Source: DATGEO01 sp035310015 (GTDB lineage Bacteria > Chloroflexota > Dormibacteria > Dormibacterales > Dormibacteraceae). From it: DNA of 33,498 nucleotides. This document shows positions 22,415-29,552 of the stretch, one piece after another. How positions within the stretch are numbered: the stretch's first letter is position 1; the number at the start of each line of letters is the position of its first letter. The stretch lies in NCBI GenBank assembly GCA_035310015.1, contig DATGEO010000084.1:1-33498 (forward strand), given 5' to 3'. The position numbers were made by a program, and so were the translations under genes. The notes under the pieces are model-generated. The model saw only the letters and a list, made by a program, of their open reading frames with translations, had not been told where the DNA came from and did not search any database.

Positions 22415-22702
22415 CTACTTTCCCCTGCCGAATCCGAATATGCGGAGCACGAAAAGCAGGATCACGGCCCCGGCGAACGCAATCACGATCTCGCTGATGA
22501 TCGGGTGGCCGGCGACCGCGAAATGGATGTGAAGCAGGCTTGCCAGAACGCCGCCCAGGAAGGCGCCGATGATGCCGGCCAGGATGTCGCCCAGCAGGCC
22601 GAGGTCGTGGCCGAGGGCCACCCGTCCGGCCAGGGCTCCGGCCAGCAGCCCCACCAGGATCCAGATGATGACGGTGTCGATGTCGAGGCGGATGTCGATC
22701 AT
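22415..22702 (-). CDS. GlsB/YeaQ/YmgE-family membrane protein, paralogue
   Basis: The 95-residue protein is clearly homologous to its downstream neighbour: VIIWILVGLLAGALAGRVALG, LLGDILAGIIGAFLGGVLAS and ISEIVIAFAGAVILLFVLRIFG align along the whole length. The two are a tandem duplication separated by 73 bp. The ATG at 22702 has no clear Shine-Dalgarno. The two His residues in the loop (LHIHFAVAGHP) are matched by FHWSIAIAGHP in the neighbour, suggesting a conserved interface. Function unknown; probably envelope stress. Confidence 0.9.
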   Translation of the reverse strand: MIDIRLDIDTVIIWILVGLLAGALAGRVALGHDLGLLGDILAGIIGAFLGGVLASLLHIHFAVAGHPIISEIVIAFAGAVILLFVLRIFGFGRGK

Positions 22703-22731
22703 GGGCGGTCAGTAGAACACAGGATCTTGGG

Positions 22732-22934
22732 TAGAGGCGCGGCCGAAACCCTCGGCGAGAGATTCGGCGATCCAGGGGCCACCCCAAGCTGCGCGTGGGG
22801 ACCCCGGCCGGTGGCGACGAGCAGCGGAGCGAGCGCGTCTGAACGATGCGTGAGCGAGCAGCGCAGGAGCTGAGCCCGCAGATCGGCCGCATGGGCGCCG
22901 AAAATCCGCCGAGGGCTTTCCGGCCGCGCCTCTA
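22732..22934. repeat. 203-bp element bounded by long imperfect inverted repeats
   Basis: The plus strand from 22732 and the minus strand from 22934 both begin TAGAGGCGCGGCCG. After one extra G on each side of AAA in the second copy, both continue with CCCTCGGCG and then GA(T)TT(T)CGGCG. About 38 bp per arm align with a few indels. The 120-bp centre has further symmetry: CCCCA/TGGGG at 22782-22800 and GAGCAGCG twice. The right arm starts exactly at the TAG stop of the flavoprotein gene. The layout resembles a MITE-like element, or a very long RNA/DNA stem, and I see no convincing gene in it. Confidence 0.6.
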
Positions 22935-24296
22935 AGCGACCTTGGCGGCCAGGTCCTGGAGCGCGGCTCCCAGCACGCGGTTGAAGGCGGGGTAGGGATG
23001 GATCAGGTCCGCCAGCGTGCGCAGCGGGGTTCCGGCCTTCACCGCCAGGATCAGCTCGCCGAGGATCTCGCCCGCGCGTGGCGTGACCAGCGTCGCCCCG
23101 ACGAGGACGCCGCGCCTGCGGTCGCCGACCAGCTTGAGCGCGCCCCCGTGGAAGTCGGCGATGTAGCCGCGCGCCGCCTCGCCCGGGTCGGTGGTGGCGA
23201 CCACGACGTCGAGGCCCTGCTCGCGGGCCGCCGCCTCTGACAGACCGACCGAAGCGACCTCGGGGTCGGTGTAGGTCACGCGCGGCACGGCGGTGTGGTC
23301 GGCGCGCGCGTCCTCGCCGCGCAGCCGCCTGGCGATGATCTGGCCGTGGTAGTAGGCGAGGTGGGTGAAGCCGCCGATGCCGGTCACGTCTCCGGCGCCG
23401 TAGACGCCGGGCTGCACTTGGAGCGTGTCGTGGTCGACCTTGAGCCACCCGCGCTCGGTGCGTGGCAGTCCCGCATCCGCCCAGGCCTCGAAGTTAGCGC
23501 GCCTACCCGTGGCGACGAGCAGCCGGTCGGCCATCACCGTCGCGCCGGATTTGAGGGTCGCGCCGACGCGCTCGCCCTGCTTGGAGACGCCGGTGCACGC
23601 GTCGCCGATGAGCAGCGTGATGCCTTCGGCCTCGAGGTGCGGACGGAGGGCGGCGCCGGCCTCAGGCTCCTCGAGGCCGAGAAACCGCGCGCCGGCCTCG
23701 ATGATGGTCACCTTCGTGCCGGCGCGGGCGAAGGCCTGGCCCAGCTCGACGCCGATCGCGCCGCCGCCGAGGATCGCCATCGATTCCGGGCGCTCGCGCG
23801 GCACCGCGGCCTGGCGGTTGGTCCAGTAGTCGACCTCGCTCAGACCGGGAATCGGCGGGATGGCGGCCGTGCCCCCGTTGGCCACGACGACCGCCCGCCT
23901 GGCCACCAGCCTTTCGCCGCCGACCTCCACCGTCCGGCTGTCGACCAGATTGCCCGCGCCGCGGAAGAGCTTCGCGCCGCCGGCCTCGAGCGCAGCCGCG
24001 GGCCGGGAGTCGTCGAGATCGCGCGCCATCCACAGCACCCGTTTGGAGATCTTCGGAAAGTCCACGTCCCAGTCGACGCGCGAGGCCGCGAGCGTGCGCG
24101 CGCGCCCGGCTTCGGCGAGGGTCTCGCCCGAGCGCAGGAAGGTCTTCGACGGCACGCAGCCCCAGTAGGGACATTCACCGCCCACCAGCTCGCGCTCGAC
24201 CACCGCCACCGAAAGGCCGCTGCCCTCGAGCTCGTGCGCGATCGCTTCGCCCGCCACGCCGCCGCCGAGACACACCACGTCGAACTCCTGCGTCAT
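22932..24296 (-). CDS. FAD-dependent NAD(P) disulfide oxidoreductase (MerA/Lpd-like)
   Basis: The 454-residue class I flavoprotein has FAD loop GGGVAG (11-16), redox disulfide Cys42/Cys47 in GGECPYWGCVPSKT, an NAD(P) loop ILGGGAIGVELG, second FAD motif GVYGAGDVTGIGGFTHLA, and an interface domain. In dihydrolipoamide dehydrogenase or glutathione reductase the C-terminus carries HxHPT..E; here it is IHPYPAFNRVL, so the catalytic His is Tyr and the Glu is Arg, as in MerA-like relatives. There is no N-terminal heavy-metal domain and no C-terminal Cys pair. True mercury reduction is therefore unlikely and the substrate is unknown. The ATG overlaps the upstream OpuC ATPase stop (ATGA), with AAGGAG before it. 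Confidence 0.9.
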   Translation of the reverse strand: MTQEFDVVCLGGGVAGEAIAHELEGSGLSVAVVERELVGGECPYWGCVPSKTFLRSGETLAEAGRARTLAASRVDWDVDFPKISKRVLWMARDLDDSRPAAALEAGGAKLFRGAGNLVDSRTVEVGGERLVARRAVVVANGGTAAIPPIPGLSEVDYWTNRQAAVPRERPESMAILGGGAIGVELGQAFARAGTKVTIIEAGARFLGLEEPEAGAALRPHLEAEGITLLIGDACTGVSKQGERVGATLKSGATVMADRLLVATGRRANFEAWADAGLPRTERGWLKVDHDTLQVQPGVYGAGDVTGIGGFTHLAYYHGQIIARRLRGEDARADHTAVPRVTYTDPEVASVGLSEAAAREQGLDVVVATTDPGEAARGYIADFHGGALKLVGDRRRGVLVGATLVTPRAGEILGELILAVKAGTPLRTLADLIHPYPAFNRVLGAALQDLAAKVA

Positions 24297-25285
24297 CTCC
24301 TTGCTCCTTCGTCGATCGCGTGGTCGGGGTTGGTGCCTGCCAGCCGCAGCGACTCCAGCAGCGACGTGGCGGTGAACGAGCCCACGTAGCGGTCGCCGTC
24401 GAACACGGCCGCCCGCTCGTCGGGGCTCGTGAGCGCGGCGGCGAACGCCTCGCTAAGGGTGCTCGAGATCGTGACGCGCGGCTCGCCCGCGACCGCGCCG
24501 TCGCTCGACCGCTCCAGCGTGGCGGAGTTGATCGTGAGCACCGACATGCGCCGCACGATGCGCTCGCGGCCCAGGAACTCGGCGACGTAGTCGCTGGCAG
24601 GGCGCGTGAGAATCGCGTCGGGCGTGTCGTACTGCGCGACCTGCGCCTGCATCTGGAAGAGACAGATGCGGTCACCGACCATCACCGCCTCGTCGATGTC
24701 GTGCGTGACGAACACGACGGTCTTGCGCACCGAGCGCTGGATGGCGATGAACTCGCGCTGCAGCCGCTCGCGCGTGATCCTGTCCACGGCGCCGAACGGC
24801 TCGTCCATGAGCAGGATCGGTGGGTCCGCACCGAGCGCGCGAGCAAAACCCACGCGCTGCCGCTGACCACCGGACAGCTGATGGGGATAACGATCGCGGT
24901 ACTCGCGCGGGTCCAGGCCGACCAGGTGCAGCAGCTCGTCGACGCGCTTGTCGATCCTCGCGCGCTCCCACTCCCACAGCCGCGGCACGGTGGCCACGTT
25001 GTCGCCGACCGTCATGTGCGGGAACAGGCCCGTCTGCTGGATGACGTAGCCCATCTTCAGGCGGAGCCGCACAGGGTCGGCGGCGCTGGTGTCCTCGCCG
25101 TCGACGATGATCCGGCCGCCGTCGGGCTCGATCAGGCGGTTGATCATCCGCAGCGTCGTGGTCTTGCCGCACCCGGACGGCCCGATGAGCACGCAGGTCT
25201 CGCCGTCGCGAATTTCGAGCGAAAGATCCTTGACGGCGTTCGAGCCGCCGGGGAAGGCCTTCGTGACGTGCTCGAGCTGGATCAC
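24293..25285 (-). CDS. osmoprotectant (glycine betaine/choline) ABC transporter ATPase, OpuCA-like
   Basis: The 330-residue ATPase has Walker A GPSGCGKTT, a Q-loop in VIQQTGLFPHMTVGDNVATVP (typical of the quaternary-amine branch), signature LSGGQRQR, Walker B ILLMDEPFGAVD and H-loop VTHDIDEA. After the ATPase core a C-terminal part (about 245-325) with VTISSTLSEAFAAAL ... ERAAVFDGDRYVGSFTATSL resembles a reduced CBS domain, which in OpuA/OpuCA senses ionic strength or c-di-AMP. Start GTG 25285 gives MIQLEHVTKAFPGG. It is divergent from its own permease genes by only 23 bp, while a flavoprotein gene follows in its operon. Confidence 0.93.
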   Translation of the reverse strand: MIQLEHVTKAFPGGSNAVKDLSLEIRDGETCVLIGPSGCGKTTTLRMINRLIEPDGGRIIVDGEDTSAADPVRLRLKMGYVIQQTGLFPHMTVGDNVATVPRLWEWERARIDKRVDELLHLVGLDPREYRDRYPHQLSGGQRQRVGFARALGADPPILLMDEPFGAVDRITRERLQREFIAIQRSVRKTVVFVTHDIDEAVMVGDRICLFQMQAQVAQYDTPDAILTRPASDYVAEFLGRERIVRRMSVLTINSATLERSSDGAVAGEPRVTISSTLSEAFAAALTSPDERAAVFDGDRYVGSFTATSLLESLRLAGTNPDHAIDEGARR

Positions 25286-25292
25286 TTCCGCT

Positions 25293-25305
25293 GAATTACC
25301 GTAAT
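25293..25305. promoter_or_regulatory. palindromic bidirectional promoter of the OpuC genes
   Basis: The 23-bp gap between the divergent GTG (25285) and ATG (25309) holds a perfect 11-bp palindrome, ATTACCGTAAT (25295-25305). On the plus strand TACCGT lies 6 nt before the ATG. On the minus strand TAATTC (25298-25293) lies 7 nt before the GTG. Neither start has a Shine-Dalgarno. The two -10 boxes appear to overlap on opposite strands, giving leaderless mRNAs in both directions. Confidence 0.4.
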
Positions 25306-25308
25306 CGA

Positions 25309-25983
25309 ATGCCGGGGGGCTTATTCCTGGACGTCGTCGACCCGTGGATCAACTGGGACTGGCTCTCGACGCACGTCCCGCTGTTCGCCGCCGCCCTGCA
25401 GGACCACGTCACGCTGACGCTGCTCGCCGTCGCCATCGGCCTCGTGATCTCCCTGCCCCTCGGCGTCATCGCGCACCGCTGGGGATTCGCGCGCAACCCG
25501 ATCCTCACCGTGTCGGGAATCCTCTACACCATCCCGTCGCTGGCCCTTTTCTCGCTGCTCGTCCCCTACACCGGGCTTTCCGGCCTGACCGCCGAGATCG
25601 GGCTCATCAGCTACACGGTGCTGATCCTGGTGCGGAACGTGCTCGTGGGCCTCGAGGCCGTCCCGCGGGACGTGCTCGATGCGGCCGACGGGATGGGGTA
25701 CCGGCCGCTCAAGCGGCTCATCGCGGTCGAGATCCCACTGGCGCTGCCGGCCATCTTCGCCGGCGTTCGCATCGCGACCGTGACGACCATAGGTCTCGTC
25801 ACCGTGGCCGCGTTGATCGGCGTGGGCGGCCTTGGCCAGCTGATCCTTCAGGGCCTGATCGACAACTTCCACACGCCCCTGGTCGTGGCCACGGTGCTGT
25901 CGATCGCCCTCGCATTCGTGGCCGACGTCGGGATCGCCGGCGTGCAGCGCCTGGCCGTGCCGTGGGCGAGGAGCAGCTCGTAG
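25309..25983 (+). CDS. osmoprotectant ABC transporter permease, OpuCB-like
   Basis: The 224-residue permease has about five or six membrane helices and the BPD_transp_1 coupling loop VPRDVLDAADGMGYRPLKRLIAVEIPLALPAIFAGVR, including the EAA-like G-x-x-P pattern. SGILYTIPSLALFSLLVPYTGLS is characteristic of OpuCB/OpuCD and YehW/Y permeases. Together with the second permease and the binding lipoprotein it imports compatible solutes such as glycine betaine, carnitine or choline. ATG 25309 (MPGGLFLDVVDPW) has no ribosome binding site. The next permease gene starts at the base after its stop. Confidence 0.93.
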   Translation: MPGGLFLDVVDPWINWDWLSTHVPLFAAALQDHVTLTLLAVAIGLVISLPLGVIAHRWGFARNPILTVSGILYTIPSLALFSLLVPYTGLSGLTAEIGLISYTVLILVRNVLVGLEAVPRDVLDAADGMGYRPLKRLIAVEIPLALPAIFAGVRIATVTTIGLVTVAALIGVGGLGQLILQGLIDNFHTPLVVATVLSIALAFVADVGIAGVQRLAVPWARSSS

Positions 25984-26691
25984 ATGTCCTTTCTCGCCAA
26001 GGTCGCCGCGTGGTTCGCCGACCCCGCCAACTGGCAGGGCTCCGCCGGGATACCCACGCGCCTGGTCGAGCACATCGAGATCTCGGCCGAGGCGGTGGCC
26101 ATCGGCGCATTGATCGCGCTGCCCGCCGGCATCGCGCTGGGCCACTACGGCCGCTTCGGCAACCTCGCGATCAACCTCTCGAACGTCGGCCGCGCGGTGC
26201 CTTCGTTCGCGCTGCTCGTGATCGCGTTCCAGGTCTTCGGCCTGGGCAACCTGCCGATCATCGTCGCCCTCACCGCGCTCGCCGTGCCGCCGATGCTGAC
26301 CAACGCCTACGTCGCCCTGAGCGAGGTCGACCCCGACATCAAGGAGGCTGCCCGGGGCATGGGCTACAGGCAGCTTCCGCAGCTCCTGCGCGTGGAGCTT
26401 CCGCTCGCGGTGCCCCTGCTGATGGCGGGCATCCGCACCTCCGCCGTCCAGGTCGTCGCCACGGCGACCCTCGCCGCCGAGATCGCGGGCGGGGGGCTCG
26501 GGCGCTTCATCATCGACGGTTACGCGCAGCAGATCTACACCGAGGTCTTCGCCGGCGCCGTGCTCGTGGGGCTGCTGGCGCTGGCCACCGAGCTGGGGCT
26601 CTCGGCGCTCGAGCGGCTGCTCGTGCCGCGGGGCATGAGGCTGCTCCGGGCCCCGGTGGCCAGAAGAGCGACCACGTTCAAAACCGCGTGA
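25984..26691 (+). CDS. osmoprotectant ABC transporter permease, OpuCD-like
   Basis: The 235-residue paralogue of the preceding permease has NVGRAVPSFALLVIAFQVFGLG, VALTALAVPPMLTNAYVAL and the coupling loop VDPDIKEAARGMGYRQLPQLLRVELPLAVPLLMAGIR. ATLAAEIAGGGLGRFIIDGYAQQ is the usual C-terminal block. It starts at ATG 25984, directly after the first permease's TAG, so the two are translated together and presumably form a heterodimer. The tail beyond about residue 212 is basic. Confidence 0.93.
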   Translation: MSFLAKVAAWFADPANWQGSAGIPTRLVEHIEISAEAVAIGALIALPAGIALGHYGRFGNLAINLSNVGRAVPSFALLVIAFQVFGLGNLPIIVALTALAVPPMLTNAYVALSEVDPDIKEAARGMGYRQLPQLLRVELPLAVPLLMAGIRTSAVQVVATATLAAEIAGGGLGRFIIDGYAQQIYTEVFAGAVLVGLLALATELGLSALERLLVPRGMRLLRAPVARRATTFKTA

Positions 26692-26724
26692 ATTCGGCGC
26701 GAAGTGGAAGAATCGAGGCAGGCT

Positions 26725-26739
26725 CGCGGTTGAACCGCG
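26725..26739 (+). other. small hairpin in front of the binding-protein gene
   Basis: CGCGGT (26725-26730) pairs with ACCGCG (26734-26739) around TGA, 43 nt before the lipoprotein start. It could stabilise or partly end the permease mRNA so the binding protein is made in different amounts. No T-tract. Confidence 0.3.
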
Positions 26740-26782
26740 TATCCATCGGGATCACCGGTGGGGGGATAAGGAGAGAGCTTCG

Positions 26783-27697
26783 ATGAACTGGAGATTGCGC
26801 TCGGCGCAGCTGGCAGCGGCCGTGGCGCTGCTGCTGACGGTGGCGGCTTGCGGCAGCACGAGCAGCGGCCGGACCACCCCGAAGGGGAACATCACGATCG
26901 GCGGCTTCGCCTTCTCCGAAGGCAGCGTGCTCGCCGAGCTGTACGGCCAGGCCCTGCAGCACGACGGCTACAACGTGACCTTCAAGCTCAACCTCGGCTC
27001 GCGCGAGGTCGTGGGTCCGGCCCTCAAGTCGGGCCAGATCGACCTGTACATCGGCTACGCCGCGACCGACCTCGAGTACTGGAACAACTCCGCCGGCGAG
27101 GCCAGTGGCGACGTGACCGCCACCACGCAGAAGCTGAACTCGCACCTCCAGCCGCTCGGGCTCGTCGCCCTGAACCCTTCCAACACCGTGGACCAGAACG
27201 CGTTCGCCGTGACCAAGGACACCGCGGCCAAGTACAACCTCAAGACCCTGTCCGACCTGGCGCCGGTTTCGGGCCAGCTCGTGATGGGCGCCGGGCCGGA
27301 GTGCAAGACGCGCCCCTTCTGCCTGCCGGGCCTCGAAAAGACCTACGGCATCCATTTCAAGGACTTCAAGACCCTCGACACGGACGGCCCCCTGACGCGC
27401 GCGGCGTTCAAGAACGGCTCGATCCAGGTCGGGCTCGTCTTCAGCAGCGACGCCGACCTGAACCAGCTCGGCCTGGTCGTGCTGCAGGACGACAAGCACC
27501 TGGAGTCGGCTGACAACGTGGTGCCGATCCTGCGCCAGGCGGTCGCCACCGACGAGGTCAAGAGCGTGCTCAACGCGATCAGCGCCAAGCTCACGACCGC
27601 CGACCTCGTGCAGATGAACTCGCAGGTGGAGCTCCTCCACCAGGACGCCGACGCCGTCACCAGGGTCTGGCTCCAGAACCACAACTATGGGATGTAG
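26783..27697 (+). CDS. osmoprotectant-binding lipoprotein, OpuCC/ProX-like
   Basis: The 304-residue solute-binding protein has a signal peptide ending LLLTVAACGS, so Cys23 is the lipidated residue, consistent with a monoderm-type membrane anchor. NITIGGFAFSEGSVLAELYGQAL is the quaternary-amine-binding family opening, and SREVVGPALKSGQIDLYIGYAATDLEYW the lobe-1 end. TADLVQMNSQVELLHQDADAVTRVWLQNH closes the family pattern. Two Cys residues in PECKTRPFC could form a small disulfide loop. AAGGAG at 26768-26773 precedes ATG 26783. It delivers betaine-type solutes to the two upstream permeases. Confidence 0.93.
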   Translation: MNWRLRSAQLAAAVALLLTVAACGSTSSGRTTPKGNITIGGFAFSEGSVLAELYGQALQHDGYNVTFKLNLGSREVVGPALKSGQIDLYIGYAATDLEYWNNSAGEASGDVTATTQKLNSHLQPLGLVALNPSNTVDQNAFAVTKDTAAKYNLKTLSDLAPVSGQLVMGAGPECKTRPFCLPGLEKTYGIHFKDFKTLDTDGPLTRAAFKNGSIQVGLVFSSDADLNQLGLVVLQDDKHLESADNVVPILRQAVATDEVKSVLNAISAKLTTADLVQMNSQVELLHQDADAVTRVWLQNHNYGM

Positions 27698-27704
27698 ACA
27701 TATG

Positions 27705-27729
27705 AGAGGGAACCCGGGCGGTTCCCTCT
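27705..27729 (+). terminator. hairpin after the OpuC operon
   Basis: AGAGGGAACC (27705-27714) and GGTTCCCTCT (27720-27729) form a perfect 10-bp stem with loop CGGGC, eight bases after the binding-protein stop. The position fits a terminator, but no T-run follows, so termination may be weak or Rho-assisted. Confidence 0.55.
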
Positions 27730-27759
27730 ACGCGCAGCCGCGACAAGGATGTGACCTAT

Positions 27760-27936
27760 TGATTGCATCGCCTCGCTTCGCGAGGCTGCTCTCTCTCCTA
27801 TGAGGAAAAGACCTGTCTGATTTCTCCTAGCCATGCGGTGGCCGCACTCCGAGCCGGCTTGGGGGACGGCCTGGCAAAGCCAGGCCTGCTGACCACGTCT
27901 AGCCGCCCGGGCCGCCTGCCGCAAGCGGGCGGCCCG
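27760..27936 (+). other. hairpin-rich spacer, possible structured RNA or leader of the DHA2 gene
   Basis: Within the 274-bp spacer three more stems follow the terminator-like one: GCCTCGC/GCGAGGC (27770-27786, loop TTC), GGCCTGGC/GCCAGGCC (27868-27886, loop AAA), and a 12-bp stem with one G-T pair at 27908-27919/27925-27936. CGGCT (27855-27859) and AGCCG (27901-27905) could enclose the second. I recognise no known riboswitch, 6S, SRP or tmRNA motif and see no convincing gene. The last stem ends 35 nt before the DHA2 start. TAAGCT (27946-27951) could be a later -10. Confidence 0.4.
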
Positions 27937-27971
27937 AGCCCGCTCTAAGCTGTGCGCCTCATGGAGGTAGG

Positions 27972-29552
27972 GTGAGCTCCAAGCGCTGGATCCTGGCCGC
28001 CGCGGTGCTCGGGTCGGGCATCGTGTTCCTCGACTCGACCGTCGTCAACGTCGCCCTGCCGCGCATCGGCCGCGACCTGCCGCGCCTCTTCCTGGGCGTG
28101 CTCGAGGGGCAGTCGTACGTCTACAACGCCTACCTGCTGACGCTCAGCGCGCTGCTCGTCCTCGCCGGTGCGCTCAGCGACTTCTACGGCCGGCAGCGGA
28201 TGTTCCTGCTGGGGCTCCTGGGGTTCGGCGCCACGTCGGTCCTGTGCGGCCTCGCACCCAACATGGAGCTGCTCGTGCTGTTCCGGGTGCTGCAGGGCGC
28301 CGCGGGCGCGCTGCTCGTGCCGGGATCGCTCGCTCTCATCACCTCCAACTTCTCGGGCGAGGAGCAGGGGAGGGCCTTCGGTGTGTGGGCCGGAGCCTCG
28401 GGCGCGACCACCATCCTCGGGCCCGTGGTCGGCGGCCTCCTGGTCGACACCGTGTCGTGGCGCGCGGCGTTCCTGATCAACGTGCCCCTCGTGCTGATCG
28501 CCGCATGGGCGACCTGGAGGCACGTGCCCGAGAGCCGTGACGAGACGGCGACCGCGGACTTCGACTGGCTCGGCGCGGCGATCGTCGCGCTCGCGGTCGG
28601 CGGGCTGGCCTTTGGCACGATCTACGGCCAGCAGCGCGACTGGAGCGACCCCATCGGGTTCATCGCCCTCGGGGCGGGAGTGATCGCGACGGCGGCCCTT
28701 CCCATCTACATGCTGCGCGCGGCCCACCCGCTGATCCCGCTCAAGCTCTTCGCCTCGCGCAACTTCGCGGTCACGAACCTCTCGACGCTGCTGATCTACG
28801 GTGCGCTGTACGTCACCTTCTACTACCTCGCGCTCTTTCAGCAGGGGACGATCGGCTACACGCCGACCGCCGCCGGCCTGGCGGGCATCCCGGGCACTCT
28901 GTTCCTGATCTTCTTCTCCGCCCGCTTCGGCAGCTTCGCCGCGAAGTACGGCCCGCGCTGGTTCATGGCCGCCGGCCCGGCGCTCATGGCGCTGGGTGTC
29001 CTGTGGTTCGCGCGCGTGCCGGCGGACAGCACGCCCTGGCGCCTGGAGCCTGGCTCGCCGCCGTCCTACCTCCCGCCGGTCTCGTACTTCACCGACTTCC
29101 TTCCTGGATCGATCATCTTCGGGCTCGGGATCATGATGCTGGTCGCGCCGCTCACGACCGCCCTGATGACGTCCGTGCCGGTGCGCAACTCGGGCGTCGG
29201 GTCTGCGATCAACAACGCCATCTCGCGCGTCGGCCCACAGCTCGCCGGCGCCCTGATCTTCGTGTTTCTTACCGCCAACTTCTACTCCTACCTCTCCTCG
29301 CGCCTCACCGGTGTGAGCGTGAACGACCCGAGCTTCCGCGCGGCGGTGAGCCCGCTGAACCGCCCGGCCGATGCGCACCTGGCCGGCATCGTCCAGCAGG
29401 CGTCGACGTCGTCGTTCCACATCACGATGATGCTGGGGGCGGCCCTCCTCGTTCTCGGCGCGGTGGTCAACGCGGCCGGCATCCGCAACACCGCCGCCAA
29501 GCGGCGGGAAGAGGCCAAGAGTCCTGAACGGGTGCCGGAGCCGACAGCCTGA
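27972..29552 (+). CDS. DHA2-family MFS transporter
   Basis: The 526-residue transporter starts at GTG 27972 with GGAGG at 27963-27967. TM1 contains VFLDSTVVNVALP (DHA2 motif D1), loop 2-3 GALSDFYGRQRM (motif A), TM4 RVLQGAAGALLVPGS, and TM5 GPVVGGLLVD (motif C), with about 14 helices overall. It shares the layout but not close identity with the pump at 1083-2720, so they are separate members rather than a recent duplication. A large loop (about 350-375, Pro-rich) precedes the last helices. Its stop overlaps the cNMP-binding gene (TGATG), placing it first in a four-gene cassette; the substrate is unknown. Confidence 0.92.
   Translation: MSSKRWILAAAVLGSGIVFLDSTVVNVALPRIGRDLPRLFLGVLEGQSYVYNAYLLTLSALLVLAGALSDFYGRQRMFLLGLLGFGATSVLCGLAPNMELLVLFRVLQGAAGALLVPGSLALITSNFSGEEQGRAFGVWAGASGATTILGPVVGGLLVDTVSWRAAFLINVPLVLIAAWATWRHVPESRDETATADFDWLGAAIVALAVGGLAFGTIYGQQRDWSDPIGFIALGAGVIATAALPIYMLRAAHPLIPLKLFASRNFAVTNLSTLLIYGALYVTFYYLALFQQGTIGYTPTAAGLAGIPGTLFLIFFSARFGSFAAKYGPRWFMAAGPALMALGVLWFARVPADSTPWRLEPGSPPSYLPPVSYFTDFLPGSIIFGLGIMMLVAPLTTALMTSVPVRNSGVGSAINNAISRVGPQLAGALIFVFLTANFYSYLSSRLTGVSVNDPSFRAAVSPLNRPADAHLAGIVQQASTSSFHITMMLGAALLVLGAVVNAAGIRNTAAKRREEAKSPERVPEPTA

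Noticed and set aside
22386..22892. Minus-strand open frame across the gap between the flavoprotein and GlsB-like genes
   Set aside because: Arg/Pro/Ser-rich translation, runs out of frame through a GlsB-like gene, and the gap is better explained by the inverted-repeat element.
22932..24296. Annotation as mercuric reductase merA
   Set aside because: No N-terminal metal-binding domain, no C-terminal vicinal Cys pair and no mer genes nearby; only a MerA/Lpd-like assignment is supportable.
24320..25294. 324-codon plus-strand open frame opposite the OpuCA-like gene
   Set aside because: Antisense composition without motifs; the minus strand has all ABC ATPase motifs.
27760..27936. Identification of the hairpin-rich spacer as guanidine riboswitch, 6S, SRP or RNase P RNA
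   Set aside because: Key motifs (ACGR loops, SRP tetraloop domain, GAGGAAAGTCC of RNase P) are absent or only partly matched.
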